From positions 806,001 through 870,000 of the forward strand of contig NZ_SZUA01000002.1 in the NCBI RefSeq assembly GCF_005239095.1: 64,000 nt of DNA, written 5' to 3'. Made by a program: the position numbers and the translations under genes. The stretch's first letter is position 1. Each line of letters opens with the position of its first letter. Below are positions 1-9,550 of this stretch, in pieces. Origin of the DNA: Luteimonas gilva (GTDB lineage: Bacteria > Pseudomonadota > Gammaproteobacteria > Xanthomonadales > Xanthomonadaceae). The notes beneath the pieces are model-generated. The model ran no database searches. It saw only the letters and a list, made by a program, of their open reading frames with translations, and had not been told where the DNA came from.

Positions 1-1764
1 CTGCACTTGTCCGGCTACGACTTGGCGATCGAAGAGATCAGGCGCTTCCGCCAACTGGAATCGAAGACGCCGGGCCACCCCGAGAACTTCATGACGCCGG
101 GCGTGGAAACCACCACCGGCCCGCTCGGCCAGGGCTTCGCCAACGCGGTCGGTTTCGCGCTAGCGGAAAAAGTGCTGGCGCAACGCTTCAACCGCCCCGA
201 ATTCGAAGTCGTCGACCACCGCACCTGGGTGTTCATGGGCGACGGCTGCCTGATGGAAGGCATCTCGCACGAAGCCGCGTCGCTGGCCGGCACCTGGGGC
301 CTGGGCAAGCTGGTCGCGTTCTGGGACGACAACAAGATCTCCATCGACGGCAACACCGACGGCTGGTTCACCGACGACACGCCGATGCGTTTCGAAGCCT
401 ACGGCTGGCAGGTGGTGCGCAACGTCAACGGCCACGATCCGGCCGAAATCAAGACCGCGATCGAAACCGCGATGGCCGAAACCGGCAAGCCGACTTTGAT
501 CTGCTGCCGCACCACCATCGGCTTCGGTTCGCCGAACAAGGCCGGCAAGGAATCCGTGCACGGCGCCGCGTTGGGCAAGGAAGAAGTCGCCGCGACGCGC
601 GAAGCGTTGGGTTGGCCGTATCCGGCGTTCGAAATTCCGCAGGAGATCCGCGACGGCTGGCGCGCCGGCAACGCAGGCCTGGTGCGCGAAGAACAGTGGA
701 ACAAGCTGTACGACGCCTACGCCGCGCGCTACCCCGAACAGGCCGCCGAGCTGAGCCGCCGTTCGCACGCCGAATTGCCGGAAAGCTTCGCCGAAGCGGC
801 GGATGCCTACATCGCGCGTTTGCAAAAGGACGGTCCGGTGGTCGCCTCGCGCAAGGCTTCGCAGATGGCGATCGAAGCCTTCGCGCCGCTGCTGCCGGAG
901 CTGGTGGGCGGTTCGGCCGATCTGGCGCATTCCAACTTGACCTTGTGGAAAGGCAGCAAGTCGGTCGCAGGCGATTCGCCCGACGCCAACTACATCTATT
1001 TCGGCGTGCGCGAATTCGCGATGACGGCGATCAGCAACGGCCTGGCGCTGCACGGCGGCTTCATCCCGTACGACGCCACCTTCCTGGTGTTCAGCGACTA
1101 CGCGCGCAACGCGGTGCGGATGAGCGCGCTGATGGGCGCGCACGCGATCCACGTCTACACCCACGATTCGATCGGGTTGGGCGAAGACGGCCCGACCCAC
1201 CAGCCGATCGAGCACCTGGCCGCGCTGCGCTACATCCCGCACAACGATGTGTGGCGGCCCTGCGATGCGGTGGAATCGGCGATGTGCTGGAAGGCCGCCA
1301 TCGAGCGCAAGGACGGCCCCAGTTGCCTGGTGTTCTCGCGCCAGAACCTCGCCCACCAGATCCGCAACGACGCGCAGGTGGCGGCGATCGCGCGCGGCGG
1401 GTACGTGCTGCGCGACAGCATGGGCGCGCCGGACACGATCCTGATCGCCACCGGCTCGGAAGTCGGCCTGGCGATGCAGGCCGCGGACAAGTTGGGCCGC
1501 AACGTGCGCGTGGTGTCGATGCCCTCGACCGATGTGTTCGACCGCCAGGACGCGGCCTATCGCGAGTCGGTGCTGCCCAAGGCCTGCCGCAAGCGCGTCG
1601 CGATCGAAGCCGGCGTCACCGACTTCTGGCGCAAGTACGTGGGCCTGGACGGCGCCGTGGTCGGCATCGATAGCTTCGGCGCCAGCGCCCCCATCGAAGC
1701 GCTGATGCCGCATTTCGGCTTCACCGTCGAGAACGTGGTCGCGACGGTCAAGTCGCTGGGCTGA
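1..1764 (+). CDS. tkt: Transketolase, 5'-truncated by the window edge
   Basis: Thiamine-diphosphate enzyme that moves two-carbon ketol units between sugar phosphates in the non-oxidative pentose phosphate and Calvin-type pathways, in the cytoplasm. The reading frame is open from base 1, giving about 587 residues; full transketolases are about 665, so roughly the first 80 are outside the window. Visible: GPLGQG motif, the ThDP-binding GDGCLMEG segment followed by a [10 protein letters not shown] stretch, and the pyrimidine-domain motif [15 protein letters not shown]. The C-terminal domain is complete and ends in VKSLG before a TGA. The TTG at base 7 is not a true start. It opens a run of central-carbon genes (gap, pgk, pyk, fba) on the same strand further down. 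The assignment is firm from motif order. Confidence 0.96.
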   Translation: MHLSGYDLAIEEIRRFRQLESKTPGHPENFMTPGVETTTGPLGQGFANAVGFALAEKVLAQRFNRPEFEVVDHRTWVFMGDGCLMEGISHEAASLAGTWGLGKLVAFWDDNKISIDGNTDGWFTDDTPMRFEAYGWQVVRNVNGHDPAEIKTAIETAMAETGKPTLICCRTTIGFGSPNKAGKESVHGAALGKEEVAATREALGWPYPAFEIPQEIRDGWRAGNAGLVREEQWNKLYDAYAARYPEQAAELSRRSHAELPESFAEAADAYIARLQKDGPVVASRKASQMAIEAFAPLLPELVGGSADLAHSNLTLWKGSKSVAGDSPDANYIYFGVREFAMTAISNGLALHGGFIPYDATFLVFSDYARNAVRMSALMGAHAIHVYTHDSIGLGEDGPTHQPIEHLAALRYIPHNDVWRPCDAVESAMCWKAAIERKDGPSCLVFSRQNLAHQIRNDAQVAAIARGGYVLRDSMGAPDTILIATGSEVGLAMQAADKLGRNVRVVSMPSTDVFDRQDAAYRESVLPKACRKRVAIEAGVTDFWRKYVGLDGAVVGIDSFGASAPIEALMPHFGFTVENVVATVKSLG

Positions 1765-1785
1765 TCGAAGTTCTTGTTGGTCTCT

Positions 1786-1853
1786 GTCGGGGCTGAAGCC
1801 CCTCCCACAAGAGCCGTGAATCGCCGTTTTGTGGGAGGGGCGTGAGCCCCGAC
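1786..1853. repeat. REP pair, family A (left of the REP-associated transposase)
   Basis: Imperfect inverted repeat: arm GTCGGGGCTGAAGCCCC followed by TCCCACAA, a short A/T-richer spacer, then the complementary arm. The right arm reads GCGTGAGCC where other copies have GCTTCAGCC, so it has diverged. It lies between the transketolase stop and the transposase start and matches the copy at 2395-2460 on the other side of the transposase. Confidence 0.9.
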
Positions 1854-1919
1854 AAGTCCTACCCGACATTGGCTAACTGTCCGACAGCGTCCAACTGAAT
1901 GACTGGCTAGTTTCGGTGC

Positions 1920-2405
1920 ATGGATATTCCTGCATCGAAACCGGGTTATCGCGCTCTCCGCCGCGGCCGTTGGTCGGAACCGGGTCGGATCTATCTGATG
2001 ACGACCGTCGCGCATGCGCGCGAAAAGCGGTTTGCAGAGTGGGAAGCCGCGTCGGTCGTTTGCGGTGCCATGAGCGAAGCCGAAACTTGGCCGGGCGCTA
2101 AGCTCCTATGCTGGGTGCTGATGCCGGATCACTGGCATGGACTAGTCCATCTCGAAGATCCGATTCGATTGGACAGATTGGTTGGGCTGGCCAAAGGCCG
2201 ATCGGCTCGCGCGTTGATCGCTGCTCAAGAGCGGACCGGACCCGTGTGGATGTCTGGCTTTCATGATCGCGCATTGCGGCGCGAAGAAAATCTTCTGGAT
2301 GCTGCGAGATATGTCGTAGCGAACCCCTTGCGATCTGGGTTGGTCGAGCGGATCGCCGACTATCCGTACTGGGATTCGATTTGGGTCGAAGAGCGTCGGG
2401 GCTGA
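1920..2405 (+). CDS. REP-associated tyrosine transposase (RAYT, IS200-like Y1 superfamily)
   Basis: A 161-residue single-strand DNA nuclease/transposase of the HUH superfamily; RAYTs are thought to mobilise the REP sequences that flank them. The HUH metal-binding motif is at residues 71-73 within LMPDHWHGLVHL, and the catalytic tyrosine is probably Tyr131 in ARYVVANPLRSGLV, the usual family signature near the C terminus. The gene sits exactly between two family-A REP pairs (1786-1853 and 2395-2460), the classic RAYT arrangement. The last codons (GAG CGT CGG GGC TGA) are already inside the right-hand REP, which therefore supplies the stop codon. The start ATG at 1920 has only a weak ribosome-binding site. 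It looks intact and may be active. Confidence 0.92.
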   Translation: MDIPASKPGYRALRRGRWSEPGRIYLMTTVAHAREKRFAEWEAASVVCGAMSEAETWPGAKLLCWVLMPDHWHGLVHLEDPIRLDRLVGLAKGRSARALIAAQERTGPVWMSGFHDRALRREENLLDAARYVVANPLRSGLVERIADYPYWDSIWVEERRG

Positions 2406-2460
2406 AGCCCCTCCCACAAGAGCAGCAATCCGCTTTTGTGGGAGGGGCTTCAGCCCCGAC
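2395..2460. repeat. REP pair, family A (right of the transposase)
   Basis: Near-perfect inverted repeat: GTCGGGGCTGAAGCCCC then TCCCACAA, a spacer of about 14 bases, and the mirrored arm ending GGGGCTTCAGCCCCGAC. It overlaps the last four codons and the TGA of the RAYT gene and ends two bases before the stop codon of the convergent gene at 2463, so it fills the whole space between two 3' ends. Confidence 0.92.
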
Positions 2461-2462
2461 GG

Positions 2463-4427
2463 CTACGGACGTGCGGAGTTCTGCAGCGCGTAAGACACCA
2501 GCCGCGCGTACAGCCGTTCCTTGAAATCCTTCGGCGCCCGCAGGCCCATCCGCTCCAGCGCCTCGGCATCGTCGCTGCGACCGGCGAACATCGCGCCGAC
2601 CACGGTCATGGCCTTGCCCCAGGTTGTCGCCGAATTCGATTTCAGCCAACCCAGCGCCTTCACGAGCCGCTGTTCGACTTCGGTGAAATCGCTGCCCAGC
2701 GGATAGTCCGGCAAGGTGCCGTCGGTGCGGAACGGCGCCAGCGCGGCGCGCAAACGCTCGGGCGAATTGCCCGAGCCCAGGCGCAACTGCACGAGTTGGT
2801 CATAGAGCTTGCCGCTCCGGTTCGCCGTCGACAGCAGATCGTGACGGAACCGCGCATCGGCGATCCCGGCCATGGCGACGATGCAATCCTCGTCGGTCTT
2901 GCCTCGCACGTCGGCGATCCCGTACTCGGTCACGTAGACATCGCGCAGATGGCGCGGAATCGTGGTGTGCCCATAATTCCAGCGGATGTTCGACTCGGCC
3001 TTGCCGCCTTGTTCGCGCACCGCGCGCAGCAACAGCACCGAGCGCGCGTCGGGCAGGGCGTGGGCCATCGCGACGAAGTTGTATTGGCCGCCGACGCCCG
3101 AGACGACGCGGCCGTCTTCCAAGCCGTCCGACACCGCCGCGCCCAGCGCGGTGGCCATCATGCAGGTGTTGAAGAAGCGCGATTCGCGGCGCTGCAGCCG
3201 CTCCAGCGTTTCGTTGCCGCCGTAGAGTTCGTTGACCTCGCTGACCCGGCGCATGCCGATCGCGCGCCGGGTCGCATCGTCCAGGTGGCGCAGCCAACGG
3301 TAGAAATCAGGCGAACCCAAATAGAACGCACCGTGCAGGAATTCGCCGTCGCGGTCCAGCAGTTCCAAATCCAATACGCTGGCCTCGCCGTCGGCGATGC
3401 GCCGCATCAGCGCTTCGTTTTCGACCACCTTGCGCCGGATCACGCCGACTTCCACCAAATGGCGGAACCCTTCGTTGATCATCTCGCTGCAGCCGTACAG
3501 GCCTTGCGGCAGCGGATCCAATCCGCCGCTGGCGACGACCGCCGGATGCTTCTCTATCTCCGGATCCAGCGCCTTCATCACGTTGCGGTAGGCGGCGTTG
3601 TCGGTATGGCGCAGGGCGAGCGCATGGCACAACGCGTCGGACAGCGCGCCGATGCCGATCTGCAGCGTGCCGCCGTCGCGCACCAAGGCGCTGGCGTAAA
3701 AGCCGATCGCGTACTCCGCGTCGCCCACCGGCTGGCGCGGCAGCGCGAACAGTTTCGGATACGGCGCGGGCGGCGCGACGACCATGTCGAAGAAGTCCGC
3801 GTCGACTTCGGCCACGCCGCCCAGCCAAGGCAGTTGCGGGTCGATTTCCGCGATCAGCACCGGCCGCGGCAGGCCGCGCGCCACGATCGCGCCGATCGCA
3901 TCGAAAGTGAGGTCGGTATTCGACGACAGCGAGAAGCGCGTGCCTTCGTCGTTGCTGGCCACTTTCTGCACCAGTACGTTCATGCCGCGATCGGCCAGCG
4001 CCTTGGCCACGTGCGTGTAGTTGAGGCTGGCGTAGCGGCGTTGCGCCTGGCGCGAATTCAGCAGCGCGCCGGATTGCATGTAGAACTCTTCCACTTCGAC
4101 GTGCGCGGGCAGCGCGTCGCGCTTTTGCGCCTGCACGTAGGCCAGGCGCGGGAAGTCGTCGCCGTACAGACGCGACACGAACGGGCCGAGGAAGCGCTGC
4201 TCCAATTCGCTGCCGCCGTCGGGCGGGTCCAGCGACAGCGCGGTGTAGAGCTGCATCGGCCGCGAAGGATCGCGCGCCACGCGCTCGTACAGCGCGTTCA
4301 ACAAGCGATGCGGCTTGCCGATGCCCAACGGCGCACCGACGCGGAGCGGGCCTTCGAGGCTGGCGAGGAGGGATTCGACGGCGTCGTCGAGCGAAGTGAA
4401 CAGGGCGGGGGAGCTCGGGCGTGTCAT
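2463..4427 (-). CDS. Acetyl-CoA hydrolase/transferase family protein
   Basis: A 654-residue member of the acetyl-CoA hydrolase/CoA-transferase superfamily, expected to hydrolyse acyl-CoA or move CoA between short carboxylic acids. The C-terminal half carries the family hallmarks GVGGQYNFVAMAH (about residue 442) and VTEYGIADVRGKT (about residue 497), plus a plausible glutamate region around VSEVNELYGGNETL. It is longer than the 430-500 residues of typical acetate CoA-transferases and has an N-terminal portion (LRVGAPLGIGKPHRLLNAL) typical of the long proteobacterial version. No signal peptide. It stands alone, converging on the RAYT gene, with the TauE/SafE operon starting about 50 bases upstream on the same strand. 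Family assignment is secure; substrate unknown. Confidence 0.85.
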   Translation of the reverse strand: MTRPSSPALFTSLDDAVESLLASLEGPLRVGAPLGIGKPHRLLNALYERVARDPSRPMQLYTALSLDPPDGGSELEQRFLGPFVSRLYGDDFPRLAYVQAQKRDALPAHVEVEEFYMQSGALLNSRQAQRRYASLNYTHVAKALADRGMNVLVQKVASNDEGTRFSLSSNTDLTFDAIGAIVARGLPRPVLIAEIDPQLPWLGGVAEVDADFFDMVVAPPAPYPKLFALPRQPVGDAEYAIGFYASALVRDGGTLQIGIGALSDALCHALALRHTDNAAYRNVMKALDPEIEKHPAVVASGGLDPLPQGLYGCSEMINEGFRHLVEVGVIRRKVVENEALMRRIADGEASVLDLELLDRDGEFLHGAFYLGSPDFYRWLRHLDDATRRAIGMRRVSEVNELYGGNETLERLQRRESRFFNTCMMATALGAAVSDGLEDGRVVSGVGGQYNFVAMAHALPDARSVLLLRAVREQGGKAESNIRWNYGHTTIPRHLRDVYVTEYGIADVRGKTDEDCIVAMAGIADARFRHDLLSTANRSGKLYDQLVQLRLGSGNSPERLRAALAPFRTDGTLPDYPLGSDFTEVEQRLVKALGWLKSNSATTWGKAMTVVGAMFAGRSDDAEALERMGLRAPKDFKERLYARLVSYALQNSARP

Positions 4428-4481
4428 GGCGCTTAGCCTACTCCGTAGCCGGTTTGTCGGCCCACTCCGCTGCCCGCAGCG

Positions 4482-5231
4482 TTATGCGAGCAGTAATTTG
4501 CCCGCCGCGATCAACAGCACCAGGCCCAACGCGTAGCGCAAACCCTTGACCGGCAGCCACTTCAACCCCAGCTGCGTACCGATCAGGGCGCCGACTGCGA
4601 CCGCGCCCAGCCATAGGGGCAACGCGGTCGGCAATGTGCCGCTGGCGTGCATCAGGCCGGCCAGGCCCGTCAATGAGTTGATCCAGACGAATGCGACCGA
4701 AGTGCCGCTGGCCTCGCGGGTCGGCATCCAGTGCGCGAACAGCAGCAGCGGCGTGAGGAAGATCGCGCCGCCCGTGCCGGTGAGTCCCGATAGCGCGCCG
4801 ATCGCGGCTCCGACCAACAGTCCCGCCAACCAAGGGACACGGCGTCCGGCGTCCTGGGTGTCGGTGGCCTCGGCGCGGGAGGCGCTGCGGAAAACGCCGA
4901 AGGCCGCAATCAGCAGCACCAAGCCCAGCAGTATCGAATAGCTTTCCTTGGGCAACTTGACCTGCGCGGCGAAGAAAGCCGCCGGCGCCGATGCCAGCAC
5001 GAATGGCAGCACGTTGCGCCACCGCACGTAGCCGCTGCGCCAGAAACGGAACAGGCCGATGCCGCCGACCAGCAGGTTCAGCGCCAGCGCGGTCGGGCGC
5101 ATTTGTTCCGGCGCGAAATTAAGCAACGCCATCGCAGCGATGTAGCCGCTGGCGCCGGCGTGGCCGACCGATGAATACAGTACCGCCACCGCGAACAGGA
5201 GCGCGGCGAGGATCAATTCGACCTCGCTCAT
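4482..5231 (-). CDS. Sulfite exporter TauE/SafE family membrane protein
   Basis: A 249-residue inner-membrane protein with seven or eight hydrophobic segments in two related halves. The halves carry the family's glycine-rich motifs SSVGHAGASGYIAAM near the N terminus and GALSGLTGTGGAIFLTPLLL near the middle. TauE/SafE proteins export sulfite, sulfoacetate or related anions. The frame stays open upstream, but the start is placed at ATG 5231 because it overlaps the TGA of the preceding gene in an ATGA junction and begins right before the first membrane helix. It is third in a tightly coupled operon with a persulfide-dioxygenase-like hydrolase and a molybdopterin-domain lipoprotein, so sulfite efflux is the likely role (inference). 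Confidence 0.85.
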   Translation of the reverse strand: MSEVELILAALLFAVAVLYSSVGHAGASGYIAAMALLNFAPEQMRPTALALNLLVGGIGLFRFWRSGYVRWRNVLPFVLASAPAAFFAAQVKLPKESYSILLGLVLLIAAFGVFRSASRAEATDTQDAGRRVPWLAGLLVGAAIGALSGLTGTGGAIFLTPLLLFAHWMPTREASGTSVAFVWINSLTGLAGLMHASGTLPTALPLWLGAVAVGALIGTQLGLKWLPVKGLRYALGLVLLIAAGKLLLA

Positions 5232-5767
5232 GGAGCCGTCACCACCGTTATGGATTTCACTTGCCGCACCCAGCGGGCCGGACGCGCGTCTTCGGGTGCG
5301 ATCAGTCGCAGCGGTCCATCTTCTTCGCCCAGCGCCGCGCCGTTGCAGCGGTCGACAAGCAGCGCGCGGCGCTTGCCGGTGCCGGGATCCAGCTCGGCGA
5401 GCGAATACAGCACGCGATAACCGTCGCGCGCGCCCACCAGCACGTAGCGCGCGAGCTGCGGGCCGGGCAATTTGTCGGCGGGCAGCGCGCCGGTCGCGCG
5501 CAGCAGCGCGTCGAGCGCCACGCCTTCGCAGTCCAGCGATTCGCCGTGCGCCGCGGCTTGCACGGTTTCGCGCGGCAGTTTGGCCAAGGTCGCGGCGTCC
5601 AGCGGTACGGCGAAAGGCGAAGGCGCGAAAGGTTCCGAAGCGTGGCCGCCATGGCCGGCAGGCTCGGGAGCGGCTTCGCGTACCGGCCTCGCGCCGGCGC
5701 AGGCGGACAGGCCCGCGGCGAGCGCGAAGCCGAGCGTAAGCCGCAGCGTCTTTTCGGCGGTGGTCAT
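5228..5767 (-). CDS. Small molybdopterin-binding-domain lipoprotein
   Basis: A 179-residue protein with a lipoprotein signal: hydrophobic segment at residues 9-20 ending LSAC, with the lipidated Cys at position 23. It is therefore predicted to be anchored facing the periplasm. The mature part resembles the oxidoreductase molybdopterin-binding (sulfite-oxidase-like) fold: a segment LARYVLVGARDGYRVLYSLAELD and a C terminus PLRLIAPEDARPARWVRQVKSI, as in SUOX-fold domains. It is much shorter than catalytic sulfite oxidases (about 300 residues) and lacks an obvious cysteine ligand for molybdenum in the usual place. It may therefore be a cofactor-free relative. Both ends overlap neighbours by ATGA junctions. 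Fold assignment is moderate; function unknown. Confidence 0.7.
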   Translation of the reverse strand: MTTAEKTLRLTLGFALAAGLSACAGARPVREAAPEPAGHGGHASEPFAPSPFAVPLDAATLAKLPRETVQAAAHGESLDCEGVALDALLRATGALPADKLPGPQLARYVLVGARDGYRVLYSLAELDPGTGKRRALLVDRCNGAALGEEDGPLRLIAPEDARPARWVRQVKSITVVTAP

Positions 5768-6627
5768 AATTTGTCCAGGGGTACCTTGAAATAGCGTACG
5801 CCGTTGTCCTCGGCCGGCGGCAATTCACCGGCGCGGATATTGGTTTGCACCGAGGGGATGATCAACGCCGGCATGGCGAGGGTGGCGTCGCGCTCCTCGC
5901 GTTTTTTGACGAACTCGGCTTCGCCGATGCCGTCGCGGACGTGGATGTTGGCGCGTTTCTGCTCGCCGATGGTGGTTTCGCAGGCCGGTTCGCGGCCGCC
6001 GGGGCCGTAGTCGTGGCAGACGAAGACGCGAGTGTCGTCGGGCAATTCGAACAGCCGCTGGATCGAACGGTACAGCGTCGCAGCGCTGCCGCCCGGAAAA
6101 TCGCAGCGCGCGGTGCCGCCATCGGGCATGAACAGCGAGTCGCCGGTGAACAGCGCGTCGCCGATCAAATAGGCGCTGCTGTCGCTGGTGTGGCCCGGCA
6201 CCGGAACGACCCGCGCTTCGATCGAGCCCAATGCGAAACGTTCGTCCGCTGCGAACAGGCGATCGAACTGCGAACCGTCGGTGGGGAAGTCCGCGCCCAG
6301 GTTGAAGATCGGCGCGAAGGTCCTCTGCACGGTGCGGATGCCTTCGCCGATCGCCAGCGTCGCATGCGGAAAACGCTGCTTCAGCCAGTGCGCCGCGGAA
6401 AGATGATCGGCATGCGCATGCGTTTCCAGCAGCCAGCGGACCCGATAGCCGTTCGCGTCGACATCATCGAGCAAGGCTTGCGATGAAACGGTCGAAGTGC
6501 GGCCCGATGCGGCGTCGTAATCCAGCACCGGATCGATCAGCGCCGCTTCCCGCGTCTGCGGATCGGCCACGACATAGCTCCAAGTGCCGGTGCCGGCGTG
6601 GCGGTGCGGATGCACGATCGGCTTCAT
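5764..6627 (-). CDS. MBL-fold hydrolase, persulfide dioxygenase/Blh-like
   Basis: A 287-residue metallo-beta-lactamase-fold protein. The metal motif HAHADH is at residues 70-75, followed by a [14 protein letters not shown] loop and [16 protein letters not shown], which is characteristic of the ETHE1/Blh (beta-lactamase-hydrolase-like) persulfide dioxygenases. These oxidise glutathione persulfide to sulfite and glutathione. The start is placed at ATG 6627 ([12 protein letters not shown]); an upstream in-frame start at 6663 would overlap the next gene and adds a non-conserved leader. It is the first gene of an operon whose later members are a SUOX-fold lipoprotein and a TauE/SafE exporter, which fits sulfide oxidation followed by disposal of sulfite. 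No ArsR-type regulator is adjacent. Confidence 0.82.
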   Translation of the reverse strand: MKPIVHPHRHAGTGTWSYVVADPQTREAALIDPVLDYDAASGRTSTVSSQALLDDVDANGYRVRWLLETHAHADHLSAAHWLKQRFPHATLAIGEGIRTVQRTFAPIFNLGADFPTDGSQFDRLFAADERFALGSIEARVVPVPGHTSDSSAYLIGDALFTGDSLFMPDGGTARCDFPGGSAATLYRSIQRLFELPDDTRVFVCHDYGPGGREPACETTIGEQKRANIHVRDGIGEAEFVKKREERDATLAMPALIIPSVQTNIRAGELPPAEDNGVRYFKVPLDKL

Positions 6628-6643
6628 CGTCGTCGCCTCGGAC

Positions 6644-7486
6644 TCAGTGGCCGAGTGTCTCATTGAGCAGGTTGGCCAGCCGGTAAGCCGCCTGGCGCAC
6701 GCGTTGCTCGGCCAGCGGGCGCTGCGCGTCCAGATAGGCGATGTCGAGTTTGTGGCCTTCCGGATAGAGATGGCGCGATTCGATCAACCGGCACGATTCG
6801 CCCGCCCATGCGGCCGGATCGCTCGTCGTCGGCGCAGCCGGCGGCCAGGGCGGGGCGTCGAGCTTGGCCGCGTACGGCGACAGCTCCAATTTCTTCGAGC
6901 CGAGGATGTAGTAGTCCCAGACTGAATGCAGATTGGTACCCATGACGCCGTCGACGTAGTTCTTGCGCGCGTAGGCTTCCGGCTGCAGATCGGTGCGCAG
7001 ACTGATCTGGTAGCCGTTGCCGCCCTTGTCGGTGCGGTTGCTGGCGTGCATCGGCTGATGCACGTCGCCGACGAAATGGACGATGAACTTCAGCGCGTCG
7101 CGTCGCGCTTCCAGCGGCTGGCTCCGGTCGGCCAGGATCGCGCGCTGTTTTTCGATCGCGGCGATGACGCAATTGCCGTCCGGGCAGTCGCGCTCCGGCT
7201 TGTATTCGCAGGTGCCCGGCGGCGTGTTGATGTAGTGCCAGGACTGGGTCTGCTTGAACCGCGCAGGATCGGTATCGCGCAGCTTATCGGCCCAGTCGGC
7301 AACGCCGGCCAGGGTCGGATCGGGCTCGCCGGCCAGCAGCTTGTCGACCTCGGCGCGGGCGGCCGGATTCAGATGGCGTTGGGCCAATTCGCCCACCAGG
7401 CGGTGGCCGAGGGCGCTCCAGCCCAGCGCGATGGGGGCCAAAAACAGCAAAAAAGCGATCAGAAGCGTTCTGCGCAGCGTTTTCAT
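6644..7486 (-). CDS. S1/P1-type nuclease, secreted
   Basis: A 280-residue zinc-dependent, single-strand-preferring nuclease/3'-nucleotidase of the S1/P1 and phospholipase C fold. A signal peptide covers residues 1-22 (hydrophobic 8-21), with probable cleavage after ALG, leaving Trp23 as the mature N terminus. In this family the N-terminal Trp backbone ligates zinc. Further ligand motifs are visible: WSALGHR (His28), VADWADKLR, SWHYIN, and HFVGDVHQPMH in mid-protein. The next gene on this strand (5764) begins just beyond its stop codon, so the two may be co-transcribed, but their roles look unrelated. Export to the periplasm or medium suggests nucleic-acid scavenging. Confidence 0.88.
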   Translation of the reverse strand: MKTLRRTLLIAFLLFLAPIALGWSALGHRLVGELAQRHLNPAARAEVDKLLAGEPDPTLAGVADWADKLRDTDPARFKQTQSWHYINTPPGTCEYKPERDCPDGNCVIAAIEKQRAILADRSQPLEARRDALKFIVHFVGDVHQPMHASNRTDKGGNGYQISLRTDLQPEAYARKNYVDGVMGTNLHSVWDYYILGSKKLELSPYAAKLDAPPWPPAAPTTSDPAAWAGESCRLIESRHLYPEGHKLDIAYLDAQRPLAEQRVRQAAYRLANLLNETLGH

Positions 7487-7534
7487 CGGCGGCCGGTCGA
7501 GGTGATGGGGGTTATGGGGGTCTGGACGAACCGC

Positions 7535-8581
<1,047 letters not shown>

Positions 8582-8594
8582 GTCTTTGCTGTTG

Positions 8595-8811
8595 CCCCCT
8601 TTGAAAAGGGGGCGAATCGCCGAAGGCGATGGGGGATTTGCTTTTGATTTGCTTCGCTTCGCTTCGCATTAGGAGCAATGCAAGATCAAAGCAAATCGCT
8701 GCGCGATTCCCGGCCGTCGCCTACGCGACGGCGCTCAGTCAGCCGCAAGCCTACGGCTTGCAAGCGGCTCCCTTCGCTCCCCCTCAATCCCCCTTTTTCA
8801 AAGGGGGAGGA
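8595..8811. repeat. Composite inverted repeat, family H, downstream of gap
   Basis: The outer arms are CCCCCTTTGAAAAGGGGG (starting at 8595) and CCCCCTTTTTCAAAGGGGG (ending near 8808). Each is a small palindrome, and GGGGGATTT near the left arm mirrors AATCCCCC at the right. The roughly 150-base interior holds further short palindromes (GCCTACGGCTTGC; GTCGCCTACGCGAC). The right arm encodes the C-terminal residues of the convergent gene at 8784. It carries no gene and probably acts as a repeat-type mobile or terminator-like element. Confidence 0.7.
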
Positions 8812-9449
8812 ACAGCGGATTCCATCGCTCCGCCCCGCCACCCTTTGAACGCGGCCATCGCGAAGTAATAGAACGCCATGCCGGCCACGGCCGTGTGCGG
8901 CCGCTCGATCCACTCGCCGCTACCGGGCAATCCCAACGTCGGCAGCAATTCCTCGGTGATGCCCAACCTGGGTAGCGGCAAGATCACGCCGCCGAACACC
9001 GCCGCCAGGTAAACGACCACCGAAAACGCCCAAGCGCCCATCTGCCGCGCGGTTTCGGCTTCGCGGTCGCGCGGCGCCGCGAAGATCCAGATCGCCTTGC
9101 TCGCCGCCAGCCACAGGAAGACCCACACCGGCCACCAGGCGCGGAATACGGCCACGAACGCGCCGACGAACAGCGCATAAAAACAGAGCAACCCAGACAT
9201 CGCCAACAGCCGCTTCACACGCGAAACATCTTCGAGCAGTGCGACCACGGTAAAGAAACCGGTGCCATGCACCAGCAGGAATTCCATCAGCATCATCAGC
9301 ACGACGGTCTTGACCGCGCCCTGGCCGAAGGTGAGCGGCGAAATCCAGACGATCAGACAAGCGATCCCGGTGATCACATCAGGAGCGGCGCCGAGCAGTC
9401 GGCCTAGCATGGGTCCGGGCAGAATGGCGGTCTGGGGATGTGTGCTCAT
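8784..9449 (-). CDS. Hypothetical multi-pass membrane protein
   Basis: A 221-residue protein I do not recognise. It has about six hydrophobic stretches (for example [76 protein letters not shown] and [13 protein letters not shown]), indicating an inner-membrane protein. The C-terminal tail [11 protein letters not shown] is encoded by the right arm of the composite repeat at 8595-8811, so the natural end of the protein seems to have been replaced by repeat sequence. It is convergent with gap and divergent from pgk. Function unknown. Confidence 0.6.
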   Translation of the reverse strand: MSTHPQTAILPGPMLGRLLGAAPDVITGIACLIVWISPLTFGQGAVKTVVLMMLMEFLLVHGTGFFTVVALLEDVSRVKRLLAMSGLLCFYALFVGAFVAVFRAWWPVWVFLWLAASKAIWIFAAPRDREAETARQMGAWAFSVVVYLAAVFGGVILPLPRLGITEELLPTLGLPGSGEWIERPHTAVAGMAFYYFAMAAFKGWRGGAMESAVPPPLKKGD

Positions 9450-9550
9450 GCGTTCCCATAACGAATTCGCGCCGACGCCGGGGCCAGCGGGTTTGCCTGC
9501 CCGGCGGCAGCCTAGGACAATACGCGTCTGATCCCTTTCCGGAAACGCCC

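Noticed and set aside
2436-4436. A 666-codon open frame on the plus strand opposite the acetyl-CoA hydrolase gene
   Set aside because: The translation is Arg/His/Gln-rich with no motif, as expected for the antisense of a GC-rich gene; the minus strand has a clear enzyme.
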